NCBI RefSeq assembly: GCF_028502605.1 | Contig: NC_079234.1 | Span: 4,650,001-4,714,000 of the forward strand | From: Trichoderma breve | Taxonomy: Eukaryota > Ascomycota > Sordariomycetes > Hypocreales > Hypocreaceae | Reading direction: 5' to 3' | Length of the DNA stretch: 64,000 nt | Shown: positions 11,502-23,165 of the stretch, in pieces | Layout: each line of letters starts with the position of its first letter | Position numbering within the stretch: position 1 is the first letter of the stretch | Made by a program: the position numbers and the translations under genes | Notes under the pieces: model-generated | Database searches by the model: none | The model's input: only the letters and a program-made list of their open reading frames with translations | Told to the model about the DNA's origin: nothing

Positions 11502-12982
11502 ATGTCCAAACTCCAGATCTGGGCCTCGTTGCCCGAAGCCCACCTCTTCAACTTCCCTCCTGCCAACCCTCCGGCGCCAATCCCGCCGGCACATGTCCCT
11601 GCCACTATTCTGAGGCCCTTCAACATCCCAGATGATCTCTATGTGTCTGCTCTGGATGCTCGAGTTCCGTTGACGATTGCTGCTCTCTATGCTATCTCGG
11701 CGAAGCTGCTCAACAAGTACAACAAGGCGCGCAACAAGAAGCCCTGGGGCATTAGCAAAACACGCCCCTTCTTCGTCTTTGTCGTCCTGCACAACATCTT
11801 CCTCGCCGTCTACTCTGCCTGGACCTTCTGGGGCATGGTCGGCGTCATGCAGAGGAGTTTCGTCAGCCCCTTTGGCCCTGGCGGCGTCGCTGCTACTGCG
11901 GATGGCTTCTGCCGCCCCCACGGACCTCGAGGCCTGGGCAACTCCATCTACTTCAACGAGACCACTTTGAGCTGGGATAGTGCCTCACCGAGCTCCGTTG
12001 CGCATCTGCTTGCTTCCAATGGCATGCCTAGCACCACCGAGCCCGGCCGGATGTGGAACGAGGGTCTCAACTTTTACGGCTGGATCTTCTACCTGAGCAA
12101 GTTCTACGAGGTCCTCGACACCTTCATCATCTTGGCCAAGGGCAAGTACAGCTCTACTCTGCAGACTTACCACCATGCCGGTGCTATGATGTGCATGTGG
12201 GCTGGCATGCGGTATATGGCTATCCCCATCTGGATCTTCTGCCTCTTCAACTCTTTCATCCACTCTTTGATGGTGAGTTTTTTTTTTCTCCTGCTGTTGA
12301 CTTACAGCTTTGTCTGCATCTTCTTTTTGCTAACCCTGCTCTCTAGTACACCTACTACACTCTATCGGCCTTCTCCATCAGAGTTCCCACGGCCCTGAAG
12401 CGTTCCCTGACCTCCATGCAAATCACCCAATTCATCATTGGAGCCACATTCGCCATGGTCCCTTCCTTCATCACATATGTTTCCCCCATCACTTCTACCC
12501 ACGTCGTCACCGAAGAGTCTCCCGTCACCAGGAGCGCCCCGATCGACTACATCATCCCGACCGCCGTCAGTGCCTTGGATTCGCTCAAGCAGCTCATCTT
12601 CGGATCTGCCGAGGTCGCTGGCGCCGCCGAAGCTGCGGCCGCGCCCACCATTAGCAAGTCCACCACCGTCACCCGGACATTCGACCTTGTCCAGCCCTGC
12701 ACTCTCACCACTGGTGAGACGTTTGCCATCTGGATCAACGTCGTCTACCTTGCCCCTCTCACCTACCTCTTCATCAGCTTCTTCATCGCAAGCTACGTCA
12801 AGCGAAGCAGCGCTGCCCAGAAGCTTGGCGGTAAGGCTGCTCGCGGCATGGGCGACGAGGTCACCCTTGCTGAAAAGGCTGGCTGGGAGGCTGCCCGTAA
12901 CGTCGAGCGGGAGGTCTACGGCGGCGAGCAGATGGCAGAGGGAAGCAGCAGCCCCAATGGCAAGACCAAGCGCAGGGCTTAG
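11502..12982 (+). CDS. ELO-family very-long-chain fatty acid elongase
   Basis: Membrane condensing enzyme (3-ketoacyl-CoA synthase) of the endoplasmic reticulum that adds malonyl-CoA units to acyl-CoA, for sphingolipid or polyunsaturated chain elongation. Two exons, 11502-12272 and 12347-12982, give 468 residues. ELO signatures are clear: KFYEVLDTF (the KxxExxDT motif), TYHHAG (histidine box) and FNSFIHSLMYTYY at the exon junction. Several hydrophobic segments match the multi-span family fold. It is longer than yeast Elo proteins (310-347 residues) because of a lumenal or cytosolic loop between the PSFITYVSP segment and the last membrane span, and a hydrophilic tail ending KTKRRA. Chain-length specificity cannot be read from the sequence. 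Confidence 0.9.
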
Positions 12983-14215
12983 AATGGCCTCGTCGTGAAA
13001 AAGGTCAAGACAAAAAGGCTAGTTGGCAAAAAGGGGGGTTTGAAAGTTGTAGGATACTCACGCTGAGCCAAAACCAATGAGTTTGGTTTGGTAATTCGTG
13101 AGATTTGGTTTTTGCTATATCATTTTTTACTTATGGGCATGGTGGAAGAAAGAACAAAAACTTCAGTTGCCCCGGGTATGGCGTTGTTTTATTTTAAAAT
13201 CCTTCACTGGATGGGCTTTAGGGGGAGGGAAAAATTATTCATTGGTTTCACTCACACACATTAGTATTGCATGGACAAGGATAGTGTTGCATTTTCACTT
13301 GTCGTAATCATCAAAGCTGAAAACAGAGATACACGACTCGAATAGAATCTGAGAACTGACCGGATTATCGGATCAGAAGACGTTTCTTTGGTTTGACATT
13401 AGATTTTGTGATATGTGTCTGATAACTTATTCCTGTGCTTTTGTACTGTAGAGCGATGCCCCTTTTCCCTGCGTCAAGAGGTGAGATGTCCCCTTTTCCT
13501 TGCGTCAAAACATGTTCACTTCACTTGACGACAAAAAAACTACAAGCAGAAACCAGGAGAAACGTTTTCGAGTATGTGTAAAGAGAGTCAATTATCTGTC
13601 TATAGAGTTCGCCCTCCGGCTCACAAGAAAACAAGCGGCTAATCCGCCATCGGGGTATTACCTCCTTTCCAAACAATCCCGCACAGAAAAGGAAAAAAAA
13701 AAAAAAAGGATATAAAAATGTAAAGGAGCTGCCCAGGAGGGTATCCCGCTAAAGAAAACGCCCGCTTTCCCAAGTCTAGTAGTTTGTCTGTGTCTCTGAA
13801 TCTGAATTTCCGTCCTGCTCGGCAAATTTTGTCCGAGATGAGTAAAGTTACCATGCAGTACTTCAAGAAAAAGAAGAAAAGATGAAGAAAAGAGGGGGTT
13901 TTGAGATGTCTGACGAGATTCTCTGTAGATCGAGTTTACCCCATTATCAAGGAATTGGTTGGGGTTTGTGTAAATAAGAACAAGGAAAAGAAAAAGATAA
14001 AAAAAAAATCATCAATCTGGTCTAATGGTCTATCGTCATTTGAGTTCCTCGTAACTTCATGTGTTCGCTCTGGGTATCGAAGATGCCGCCGCAGCGGCGA
14101 CACGAGTGTAATAGGTGATAAGAAATCTGGCCTGCTCCCTGATGGATCTTGCCTACCAAAAAGGAGTCATATCGGCCGTGTAGGTTGATATTGCGGCTCA
14201 GCCACCAGGTCTCTC
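12983..14215. other. Convergent 3' flanks with a short direct repeat
   Basis: About 1.2 kb between the elongase and FYVE gene stops. It holds a near-perfect direct repeat (13455-13477 and 13485-13508, GATGyCCCCTTTTCC core then TGCGTCAA) and an A-run at 13690-13706. No gene is supported. Confidence 0.4.
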
Positions 14216-15137
14216 TTAGAAAGTGCTCCAGTTCCAGTCTCGCGGGACGCTGGCAGGAATCTCGGGGCCCTGGGGCAAGCCAAACGGCGTCGCTGGCTGG
14301 GCAGCGATGGGTGTGGAAGGGACCGTGCGATGGGCATCCGAGGATGCTGGGCTGGACACTAGGCTGCTTTCGCGGCTGTGCCATGTCTTGAACTGCTCGA
14401 AGCAGTGGTTGCACGTGCGTGACGGGACAGCGCGCGGGTTGAAGTTTGCGTCCTGGTCGAGCGGAAGCGCATAGCTAGAGTGCCAGTCGCAAAAGATGTT
14501 GCCACATTTGCGGCAGTGGTGCCGCCGGACAAAGTAGCTGAAATTGCGTTTGCACGTCGGGTCGTCGCAGATGGTGGATTCGGTGTCGGGCTAATCAGGG
14601 TAATGTTAGCGATAATCTGTGTTGTATATGAATCTCCGGGTTCAAACAAACCTTCCAGTGCTTGCGCGTAGGTGGCTCCGTAACGTCGGGGAAGAGGTCG
14701 AGATTCCACTCGCCATCGATACTGCTCTTGCCGCTCTCGCTGGCGCGACGGCCCATGCGCTGGCCGACGATGCCACTGAGGCTCATGAAGCCAGTGTTGG
14801 AGCGGCGCAGCGTCACGTCAGACCCAGAGTCGGAGCTCGAGTCGCCAGATCTTGACTTGGTCAAGGGTCGTTGTGGGAACTCGTCGTTTGGTCGCAAGGC
14901 AGCCGGCATGTAGACGGGCCGTACATGGGTGGCGTGATGAGCCTTGGGAGACGGCGGTGTCGAAACGGGATGCTGCTCATGGAAGCCGTTTGAGCTGTTT
15001 GGCGACAGCTGAGGTCCTGGAGGCAGCTGGAAGGACTGCGAGCGGTTGTGGCCATGAGGGCGTCTGCTGTTTGGCAGAAAGTGCCGGGACTGCTGCTGAG
15101 CACCCGGTACAGAAGGCATGATGAGCTGGGCCGCCAT
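14216..15137 (-). CDS. FYVE-type zinc finger protein
   Basis: Likely binds phosphatidylinositol 3-phosphate on endosomes or the vacuole, the usual role of FYVE fingers. Two exons on the minus strand, 15137-14652 and 14590-14216, give 286 residues. The first 160 residues are Ser/Pro-rich, disordered and contain possible phosphorylation sites. The finger starts near residue 160 (HWKPD, a WxxD-like entry), followed by two CxxxxC/CxxC pairs, the basic RRHHCRKCG core that contacts the lipid, and a final RTCNHC pair; eight metal-binding Cys are present. The tail after the finger is short and ends DWNWSTF. There is no RING, VHS or lipase domain, so it is not Vps27 or Pib1. The exact orthologue is not recognised. 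Confidence 0.85.
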
Positions 15138-18100
15138 TGTGTCTGCTTTCTTTTTTTACACTTGTCCTTCCCTTCTCTTGTTGGGATTTCCGTTAATCCA
15201 CAGGTTGATGTAAGAGGATAATGAATGGCGGAGTTGTGCCACGTTGATGCCGCCGCGCGGTGAGTGGCTTGGATATGTGTAGAGTTTGTTCGGTGATGAG
15301 TGAGATAAAATGTAAGAGCGGTTGCCCAAGGGTGTGTCGCACGCTATGCAGTAAAAGAGAAGAATGGAAAAAATGGGAGTTGATGATGGATAGAAGGTCG
15401 ATTCGACACTGCTCTACTTGGGGAGATGAGGTCGAGGGATGTATTCGGTATCGAGATCGAGGGCGAGACGAAGATATAAAGCAGCCGAGGGTTGCAAGTG
15501 CCAGGTACGTGTACAGGCGGGTACTTGGCCGGTCTGGAGCTTACTTTACTGGTACCGACCGAGTCCGTCGAGTCGAGATTGATCCTCTGAGAATCGCACT
15601 GGGTCCTCCTATTCTGTGTTATGTCGGGTGTGTCGGCGAGTGGCCGGATTGGTGCGATTGGACAGGGGGCGGACTATCGCAGGGCGGCAATTGGACGGAT
15701 GCTGACCGGTGGCGATGCGAGTCGCGGATTTTGGTATGTGGACGGCGTGGTAAGTAATATGGAGCGTGGAGTAGTTAGTAGTTCCAGTTATTGTATTGAT
15801 CTGGAAGAACAAGGTTGGTGCTGGTAATCCAAGCGCAGTCGTTGGCCGTAGCATGGAATATGAATGTTTTTGACTGAGAGAGTGGGAGAGGAAAAAAGAA
15901 GAAGAAAAAAAAGTTGCGAGCAATATCCTCCCCCAACTGCCTTAGTACTGCTACCTTATGCAGCTCTGTCCGCTTTCCCTGTCTCATGCACGTCGTCCAG
16001 GCCACAGAGGAGCTAATGTACGTCTGTCCTGGTATTGAAAGCAACTACGGATACCTCCTACCTGACCTTACGGAGTAATATGTACGAAGCTGCGTCAGGT
16101 AGCCTGTACGACGGGTCTGGACGAGGTACGGAGCACAAGAGAAGAGCACCGTAAATGCATGTACTGTATATACTCCGTATGTGCAATGTACTCGTCCTAC
16201 TCGTACGCTGCGAGCCACTCGGACAAGCAAATCCAGGCCTTGCTCGGGGTCTGTGTCCCTCTCTCGGCGTTTGGCTCCAGTTGTGTGGCACGGAACTTTG
16301 GGCCTCTGGGGAGGATTGATTGAATTGGTGGGCAGCCCATTGGCCCGCTCGGCCACTCCCACATGGGCTAAGGCAGCATGCTAACAATAAGACAAGATTT
16401 ATTTTTACCCAAGCCTGGGCCGTCGAAAGTTTCGATTGTTTTGATCCATTGATGTTTTTCCTTTGCGTGGTCAGTACTCTGCAACTGCCGATACCAACAA
16501 GTAAGCATAACCCGGTATAAATCAGCACTCAGCTGAGCTTACATGTCCTGATAGGTAGCACCAGACAGCCGTATAGCACTGTAATACCTACCTTGGTACT
16601 TCTCGGCCCATCCATGCTAAATCTCATGCCCAAAGCCGTGACATGTCAAAATTGATGAAGATTTTTGGGGTCCCCGGCCACAAATGCAGCTCGTTCGTCA
16701 TAGTAAGCTTAACGAGCCAGGGTGGCAGGTGCCTTGTTTCCCTTTTGCGCTCTCAGCCTGTCCGTCCTCGATTGCCTCGCGATGAACCTGAACCCGATGC
16801 TGCTGCCGGTCTGCGTACAGGATACCCTCCGCAGCGCCGATGGATGTAAGGTTGGCAAAGGTACCCCGTACTTGTTCGTGTATCACCCAGAAACGGCATC
16901 GAACCAACGAAAAGCGCTAATTACCTGCTTGCTTGGTCCTCCCCCCCAGCGCCTGGCTGCAGCGCAAAACGCGCGCCCCGTTTGTCGTCCACTGGTCGTT
17001 GAAGCCGTTCCAGTGCCTACGGCCAGCGCGAGCATCTCCCAGCACGAGCGCCAATCTCGTGAAGCGGAGCGCCACAGGCACCAGCGGCAACACCAACGGC
17101 AACACCAGCGGCAGCAAAAGCAACAAGAATGCAGACGCCATTGAGTTCTGTCAACTCTGGCCGCCCGCTAGCACTCGAGATTCGCCCCATGGGTATCCGC
17201 CCGATTGGCATGTAAGCGGCGTGGTTGTCCAGATGGGATTTAGGGGTCCTGGAGCTACGAGTACACTGGAAGTTGCCGTACCGTACGAGTTCCGCCAGCG
17301 TCGGTCTGCTTATATACGGAGTACTTGATATTCTGGTATTGCTTCCAGACAGACAAGACAACATCAGACAACACCAGAAAAGATTGGCATCCATGAGCGG
17401 CAGCATCTCGATCGGCTTGTGGCAATGCAACGTACCTACTACAGTAGATGTATCTAGTCACCGCCGGGCCACGGCTAAAGCGTCTGTGATCACGGACATT
17501 AGGGCTCTCGCTTCTCGCAAGCATCGGCAGTGCTAGGTGCTGAGACGCCTGCTAATGTACTTGCCTGGTACTGTCCCATGTTAGCTTCCACATTCACATG
17601 CTCTCTTTTTTACTTTTTCTTTTTTCTCCCAAGCTAAACTTGCAGCAACTCAGCTATGCTTTACCTTTGTCCTTCATCACTTCGATCCATCGGACGCCAT
17701 TCCTCATAATTTCGCTCGCTGCCCTCCTCTTCCCTCTACTAATTCGTCTCTTCTCTCCTCCTTGGCATGAACCTTCTCGGAGATGCCACTCACACTCTCT
17801 GGTCCCAAAAGTGCTCCCCCCCACCCCCAAGAAAAAAGACCCCAAAACGGCCCTCGCACTAGTCCCACCACAAAGTTCTCGGCGTGTTGATCTTCTCGCT
17901 CGTAGCCTCTTGGCTCCTGTTCCTGGGCAAGAACCTTGAGTCTTTTTTTGCTCTTCTCATTTTATTGACATGGTTGTTATGCGGGAAACTGCATAGAGGC
18001 CCTGCAAGTCCGGAGCACGGAGCACAGCCACGGATGGCAGCCGACACACAGAGCCATCTATTCACTGCTTTTGCTGCAGTATTTGCCGCAAGACAGCCGA

Positions 18101-20918
18101 CCTAGCGATGTTTTACGAGCATTTCGTTCCGGACATGCTCCGGATTGTTCCAGGTTCTGTAGGGGTGCCCAAGTAGGTAGTTGCGCTACGGGTGCTCGTA
18201 CATGGTTGATGCCCCAAAGAAATAAACCCCAGGATATCAAACCATGGCCAAGCTCCGACGACCTCGGTGAAACAATTTCGGCTTGGCATCTTGGTCGGCC
18301 TCATCCTCCGTCCTTTGCGCCGGCTTGGGCCTCCAGTTCAAGCGTCGTTGCAGCTTGGGACCCCCATCTTATGCCTTCTCACCGTCTCTGCTAGCCCATT
18401 ACACTGAGGACAGTTACACCGCCAGGTAATGCAGAAAGACGGTGTTGATTTAGGGCGTGAAATGGAAGCACTACAATATTCCAGTGCGGCTCTGCGAAGA
18501 TCTTGCATAAACACTCAGCTGGCTAGTTTGCCACCGGCCGCCGCAAGCTCGCCAGGAACAAGTGTTTACCTTTACCGTATTTGCCGCCAGCATAATATCG
18601 TACCTGTCTATTCTCCTACCGGTCTTTTATTGAGAGACGGAACCAATCCTAGTCATCGTTTTAACGACCATGTCAACGACCCTCGGCACGGACAACCCGG
18701 TCTAGTGGAATGACCCGGGAAAAAAAAAAGCCAAATCCACACGAGCCATACAGTGGCAGCTCTCACGGTTTTTTCCCCCCGCCAAGTGGACGCAGAAAGC
18801 ACGGCACGCAGAAGCCACCTTGACTCGCGGTTTGTTCTTCGAAGCTCACTAGAGCGAGTCGCCACAACGGGCGCCCCGTCAGTGGGAATCTAGCTTGATC
18901 AACAAACAGAGGGCGGCCTCTCTTCTGAATTGGGCACCGCATCTACGGAGAAGGTGGCATTTGGGCACTCGTACTTGGTACGCCGTCGTCCATATGGGCC
19001 AACTAACAAACTCAGTGTTGTTGTATCGTGGCCACCGCGGACACAATCTCTTCTGCGTTCAAGAGGACACACTTGGACGTGTACAGAGTACATACTACGG
19101 TCATAAGTCTCCGCCTGCATATGCATGTACATGCAGTCATACAGGTACATATTCTGGTGAGGGAAGATATCATGGTCTATTTGGCCGCGTGCCTCACCGC
19201 GGGGACGACTCGTGCTCAAGACCAGAGAGGCAACGCAAAGCTGTGGAGATGGGCTCTGCACTCTGCAAGCTGCAAGCTGCCACGAATCGCTGAGCGGCGG
19301 GAGAAGCGGGCTAACCCCGCCTTCGTTCTGGTGGACATGTGTGGAAGCTTCGTGCATCGTTCTGCTTGTTCCAGCGTCTCATTGAGGGTTCCGTGGGCCA
19401 TCTCCCAACGAACTGCGTCTTGAACGTCGCAGTGCGGCGGATGAATGTTCCGGCTCGATATATGCCATGCCCCCTTTGCGGCGAGAGGAACGATGGGGTG
19501 GTGTCGTGCTGCGTACGGAGTAGAGCTGTGCCAAATCCAGGGCCATGGGCACGGGAGAGCTTGCCATGTGGTTGCAAGTTCGCAAGGCATCAGCCCGGTA
19601 TTGCTTGCTGGTACGGTACTGTACAGGTACTCGTACATGCTCGTACGTTCTCCGGCAGCTGGACCAAACGGGGGTTCGGAATGGCTTGTGTCAATCATGG
19701 CCAGCCCGGCCAAACGCCACACACTTTCTTCGCCTCAAGTAACTCTCTGCCGTTGGTTTGATCTTTTCCGAATGGGGCAATCGCCTGCACGACTTGATGC
19801 CCGCCTTATCGCTACGCTGCTATTGGTGCATCTACGCTTTACTATGGCTTCATACCAGTCATCTTAATGTCTGTGATATAATACGAGTGACGAGTACTCT
19901 GATTGGCAGATCCCTTCCTGCGCCTTCTGGCCACACACGCTGCAGCTTCAAGCCGGAGAATGCCAAATCACAGTTCTTGCTAAGTACTCAAGAGCCAAAG
20001 GGGGGGTAAGAGGGGCCAACTTTCTCCGCCCATTATCCCGCATCGTCGTCGCACTGCAGCTTGCGGAGGAGGGGCAGCTGGAAGAGGGAAGTTGAAAATA
20101 CACTTTATAATAGGGCCTCAAAGGCGGTTGGGTCTCAACGTGCCATCCACACAGGCCTCAAGGTGTGGCCGCTGGCGAGGCTGTTTTTCTTGCTTTTTAC
20201 CTTGTTTTGTTTAGGTAGTCCTCCCTCACCGCTTGACATGCATACGATATTTGACAACGCAACCGGGCGCCTCGTTTTTTTCATTTACAGGCGTCCTGCG
20301 GGAGGTCATTCGGACATGTCGCTGCTGCGTTGTTGGGAGCCCGTTGGCTCGTTCTTGGTCTTGATGGTTGGTGAGATGGGGGCCTTCTTGCAGAGTAAGT
20401 CTATGATTCATGCTTGTAGATGTATGTATGTCAATCACATGGGTCGATGATCGTCAATCCAAAAAGGGGGCCTTGTCTTTTTGAGGGGCGACCTTATCGA
20501 GCGAGATCGACTTGTTACTTGTCGAGGTACCGCCAGGAGAACTGTGCTCACCGATACGGTAAAGATGCCCAATGGTGTCCATGTTGCTCCAGTCCCGGCC
20601 GAATGTCTCGCGTATGTAGGACTAACAGCGGAGGCATTGTTCCGCTCACGAGGAATAATTCATTCCGCAATTGAGAGGTGAGGGTTTTGTACATCATTTT
20701 TCACATCCATTGGTGATCTTATTCTACACACTGTAAGATAAGGTATCCAAATGTTTCTTGGAACCAACATTGGCTTGTTAAATCGCCATTACTTTGCTAT
20801 GCCGATCTCTTGCTCTTCCCTCGAGAAGAGAAGAGAGTACTATGACGTCCATAACAGATAGCTGCTAGAATTGCTTGCATCCTGTATCCATATAAAAGTG
20901 CACATCATGCATCATACA
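15138..20918. other. 5.8 kb interval without a supported gene
   Basis: Many short overlapping frames on both strands, none with a recognisable domain or a convincing exon chain. The stretch is marked by four exact copies of TACGGAGTA/TACTCCGTA (16069, 16171, 17315, 19514), a GTAC-dense run at 19611-19646, and a 12-nt-period repeat at 17077-17124. The part next to 15137 is presumably the FYVE gene promoter. A non-coding transcript or a fast-evolving gene cannot be excluded. Confidence 0.45.
17077..17124. repeat. Imperfect 12-nt tandem repeat (GGCAACACCAGC-like)
   Basis: Four imperfect units of 12 bases with the pattern GGCAACACCARC. In one frame it would encode Gly-Asn-Thr-Ser/Asn units, but the surrounding frame shows no other coding signal. 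Confidence 0.5.
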
Positions 20919-21680
20919 TCAAGGCATCTCCCATCTGCCACTCTTCCCCCCGTCCTTTAGAACGACCCGGAGCCCCTCGATCTTCATCCCCTTATCCACA
21001 GCCTTGCACATATCGTAGACCGTCAGGGCCGCCGATGACGCCGCGGTGAGCGCCTCCATCTCAACCCCCGTCTTCCCATCACACGAGACCGTTGCCCGGA
21101 TCTCGATCTGGCGACTCCCCACGACGTCCAGATCGACATTCACGCGCGTAATGGCAATGGGGTGACACAGGGGGATGAGATCCGGGGTGCGTTTCGCCGC
21201 CATGATGCCGGCAACGCGAGCCACGCCGAGCACGTCGCCCTTCTTCATCTGGTTCTCCCGTATAAGCTTGATTGCCGTGTCGTCTGAGAAGTGCACTGCG
21301 CACGCGGCCGTAGCTACGCGCGACGTCACTTGCTTTTCTGAAATATTGACCATGTGTGCTGATCCTGAGTCGGATACATGCGTAAGGCGTGCTGAGCTTT
21401 GGTTCTTGTCATCCTTGTCCTTTCTCAGGCTCCGTGAGCTAGAGAGTCGCCGTAGTTGTTGCTGTTGCCCAAGATACCCGGGGGTAGCTGTTGTTGATAC
21501 ACCAGACCATGGCATAACACGGTCGATAAGCTGCCGTGCTCTAGGTGGCATAGTCGTGAGTGTCGGCACAACAGGATCTATCATGTATTTACTTAGCATA
21601 CATCGCCAAGTTATATCAAAGGCCGGTGATGGATGGTAGGTGATATCGTACATTCTCATTCCCATTCGCTTCGACACCAT
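20919..21680 (-). CDS. cnxABC: Molybdenum cofactor protein, MOCS1B/MoaC domain (second part of the cnxABC locus)
   Basis: MoaC turns the 3',8-cyclo-GTP made by the radical SAM partner into cyclic pyranopterin monophosphate, the first stable molybdopterin precursor. The domain runs from [13 protein letters not shown] to KDGGKSG. Seen are [25 protein letters not shown], and the active-site stretch [24 protein letters not shown]. About 85 residues of low-similarity linker precede it. The frame is open upstream only to a TAG near 21724, so it probably continues the upstream MOCS1A frame through splicing across the intervening stop. The Met at 21680 is only a formal start; independent translation from it is less likely. 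In Aspergillus both activities come from one gene, cnxABC. Confidence 0.88.
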   Translation of the reverse strand: MVSKRMGMRMYDITYHPSPAFDITWRCMLSKYMIDPVVPTLTTMPPRARQLIDRVMPWSGVSTTATPGYLGQQQQLRRLSSSRSLRKDKDDKNQSSARLTHVSDSGSAHMVNISEKQVTSRVATAACAVHFSDDTAIKLIRENQMKKGDVLGVARVAGIMAAKRTPDLIPLCHPIAITRVNVDLDVVGSRQIEIRATVSCDGKTGVEMEALTAASSAALTVYDMCKAVDKGMKIEGLRVVLKDGGKSGRWEMP

Positions 21681-21767
21681 AAGAGTTACGAAACGGCGCA
21701 GAGGGGTTGAACAATGCTATCCCCCAGGCCGTGCTTTTGATTTCAGGGGATATGCTATGCAGCTTTA

Positions 21768-23165
21768 TTACCCACCTATCAATATCATCGGCCGGTTCGG
21801 CATGTGCTCTAGCTCTCCAAGACCGGCATGCTTTGCTTTCTTCCCCTTGACAGCTATTCTGATGACGTCGAGCAGCTCAGCTTCGTTTGGTGCCACCCCC
21901 AATGGAAGTTCGGTGCCGGCGAGACCTTGCCGGCGGTTCATCTCAATCTGCTTCATGGCCTCAAACGCCTCTTCATCTATGGGATCTCCGCTGTTGGATT
22001 TCCTCAGGATATCCCGCAATGATACCTCGGCGTTTCCAAAAAGGCAGACCTTGAGATTGCCATCACTCGTAATCCGGAGCCGATTGCAGGTGCCGCAAAA
22101 GTTATGCGTCATGCTTGTGATGAAGCCAAGGCGGCCTGCAAACCCAGGTATTTTCCAAGTCTTGCTTGTATCATTCTTTTCATCGCGAATCTTGTGCAAA
22201 TCGGGATACTTGCCCCGGATTACATCTAGCATCTCATCGTACGAGAACATTTTGCCCTTGTTCCACTTGTTGCCGTCGAAAGGCATGTACTCGATGAAGC
22301 GTACCTCAAGGTCTTTCTCTCTGGTCAATTCGACAAAGGGAAGGATTTCCCGGTCGTTGAGACCACGCATCACAACGCAGTTGATCTTTAATTTGACCCC
22401 GGCGCCTAACGAATTCATCTCTAGGACGCGGTCGATGCTTTTCTGGACAGCATCAAACCCCTTTCTCCTTGTCATGATTTGGAATTGCCATGGATCCAAG
22501 GTATCAAGACTTAGATTGACTCCAGTAAGTCCAGACTCAATCATGCTATCCAGCTTCCGGTATAATGAAATACCATTGGTAGTTATACATAGTTCCCGAA
22601 GCCCGTATGGGCGTAGCGCACCGAGTTGGTGCATGAGAGGCAAGATGTCTCGCCTTACCGTGGGCTCCCCTCCTGTGAGCCGGATTTTGGACACGCCTTG
22701 TGATACAAAGATGGAAGACAGCATAATAATCTCGGGGCTGGTCAGGAGATTCCTATCAGGAGACAGTGGAACACCTTCTTCTGGCATGCAGTACAGACAT
22801 CTCAGGTTACACCTTTCAGTGACGGAGATGCGCAGATAGTCATGTTGCCGGTGAAAGGTATCCGTAAGAAAGTCTGAGAAGGGCTTAGCATCACGGATGC
22901 GATCCCGGCGCGAAAGGACGCTCGGAGACGGAATCGTATGGTTTGGCTGAGGCTCTGGTTGTTCAGCAACCGCCGAGGTTGACGCAATGTGTCGTGTCAA
23001 GACAAGGGCGCCAACAGATGACCGTGGAAGCGAGACACTCGAGGGCAGCCGAGCTGCAAGATGGCGTATGGAATTCATCTGGCTCAAAGCCGATGACAAA
23101 GCGCGCCGAGACATGTGCGAGTGCGAGTATTGGCTGCCGGCTGCGCTCTGTACTTGGGTGGCCAA
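21768..23165 (-). CDS. cnxABC: Molybdenum cofactor protein, MOCS1A/MoaA radical SAM domain (first part of the cnxABC locus)
   Basis: Radical S-adenosylmethionine GTP 3',8-cyclase, first step of molybdenum cofactor synthesis; the cofactor is needed by nitrate reductase, xanthine dehydrogenase and sulfite oxidase. A 465-residue frame. The N-terminal 80 residues are basic and Ser-rich (RHLAARLPSSVSLPRSS), a likely mitochondrial presequence, although which of several early Met residues starts is unclear. The radical SAM cluster motif is CNLRCLYC near residue 120. The C-terminal iron-sulfur motif is NFCGTCNRLR followed by VCLFG. The frame stops immediately after RPMILIGG, the conserved Gly-Gly end known from human MOCS1A. 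It sits just upstream of the MoaC part on the same strand and diverges from the WD40 gene. Confidence 0.93.
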   Translation of the reverse strand: MATQVQSAAGSQYSHSHMSRRALSSALSQMNSIRHLAARLPSSVSLPRSSVGALVLTRHIASTSAVAEQPEPQPNHTIPSPSVLSRRDRIRDAKPFSDFLTDTFHRQHDYLRISVTERCNLRCLYCMPEEGVPLSPDRNLLTSPEIIMLSSIFVSQGVSKIRLTGGEPTVRRDILPLMHQLGALRPYGLRELCITTNGISLYRKLDSMIESGLTGVNLSLDTLDPWQFQIMTRRKGFDAVQKSIDRVLEMNSLGAGVKLKINCVVMRGLNDREILPFVELTREKDLEVRFIEYMPFDGNKWNKGKMFSYDEMLDVIRGKYPDLHKIRDEKNDTSKTWKIPGFAGRLGFITSMTHNFCGTCNRLRITSDGNLKVCLFGNAEVSLRDILRKSNSGDPIDEEAFEAMKQIEMNRRQGLAGTELPLGVAPNEAELLDVIRIAVKGKKAKHAGLGELEHMPNRPMILIGG

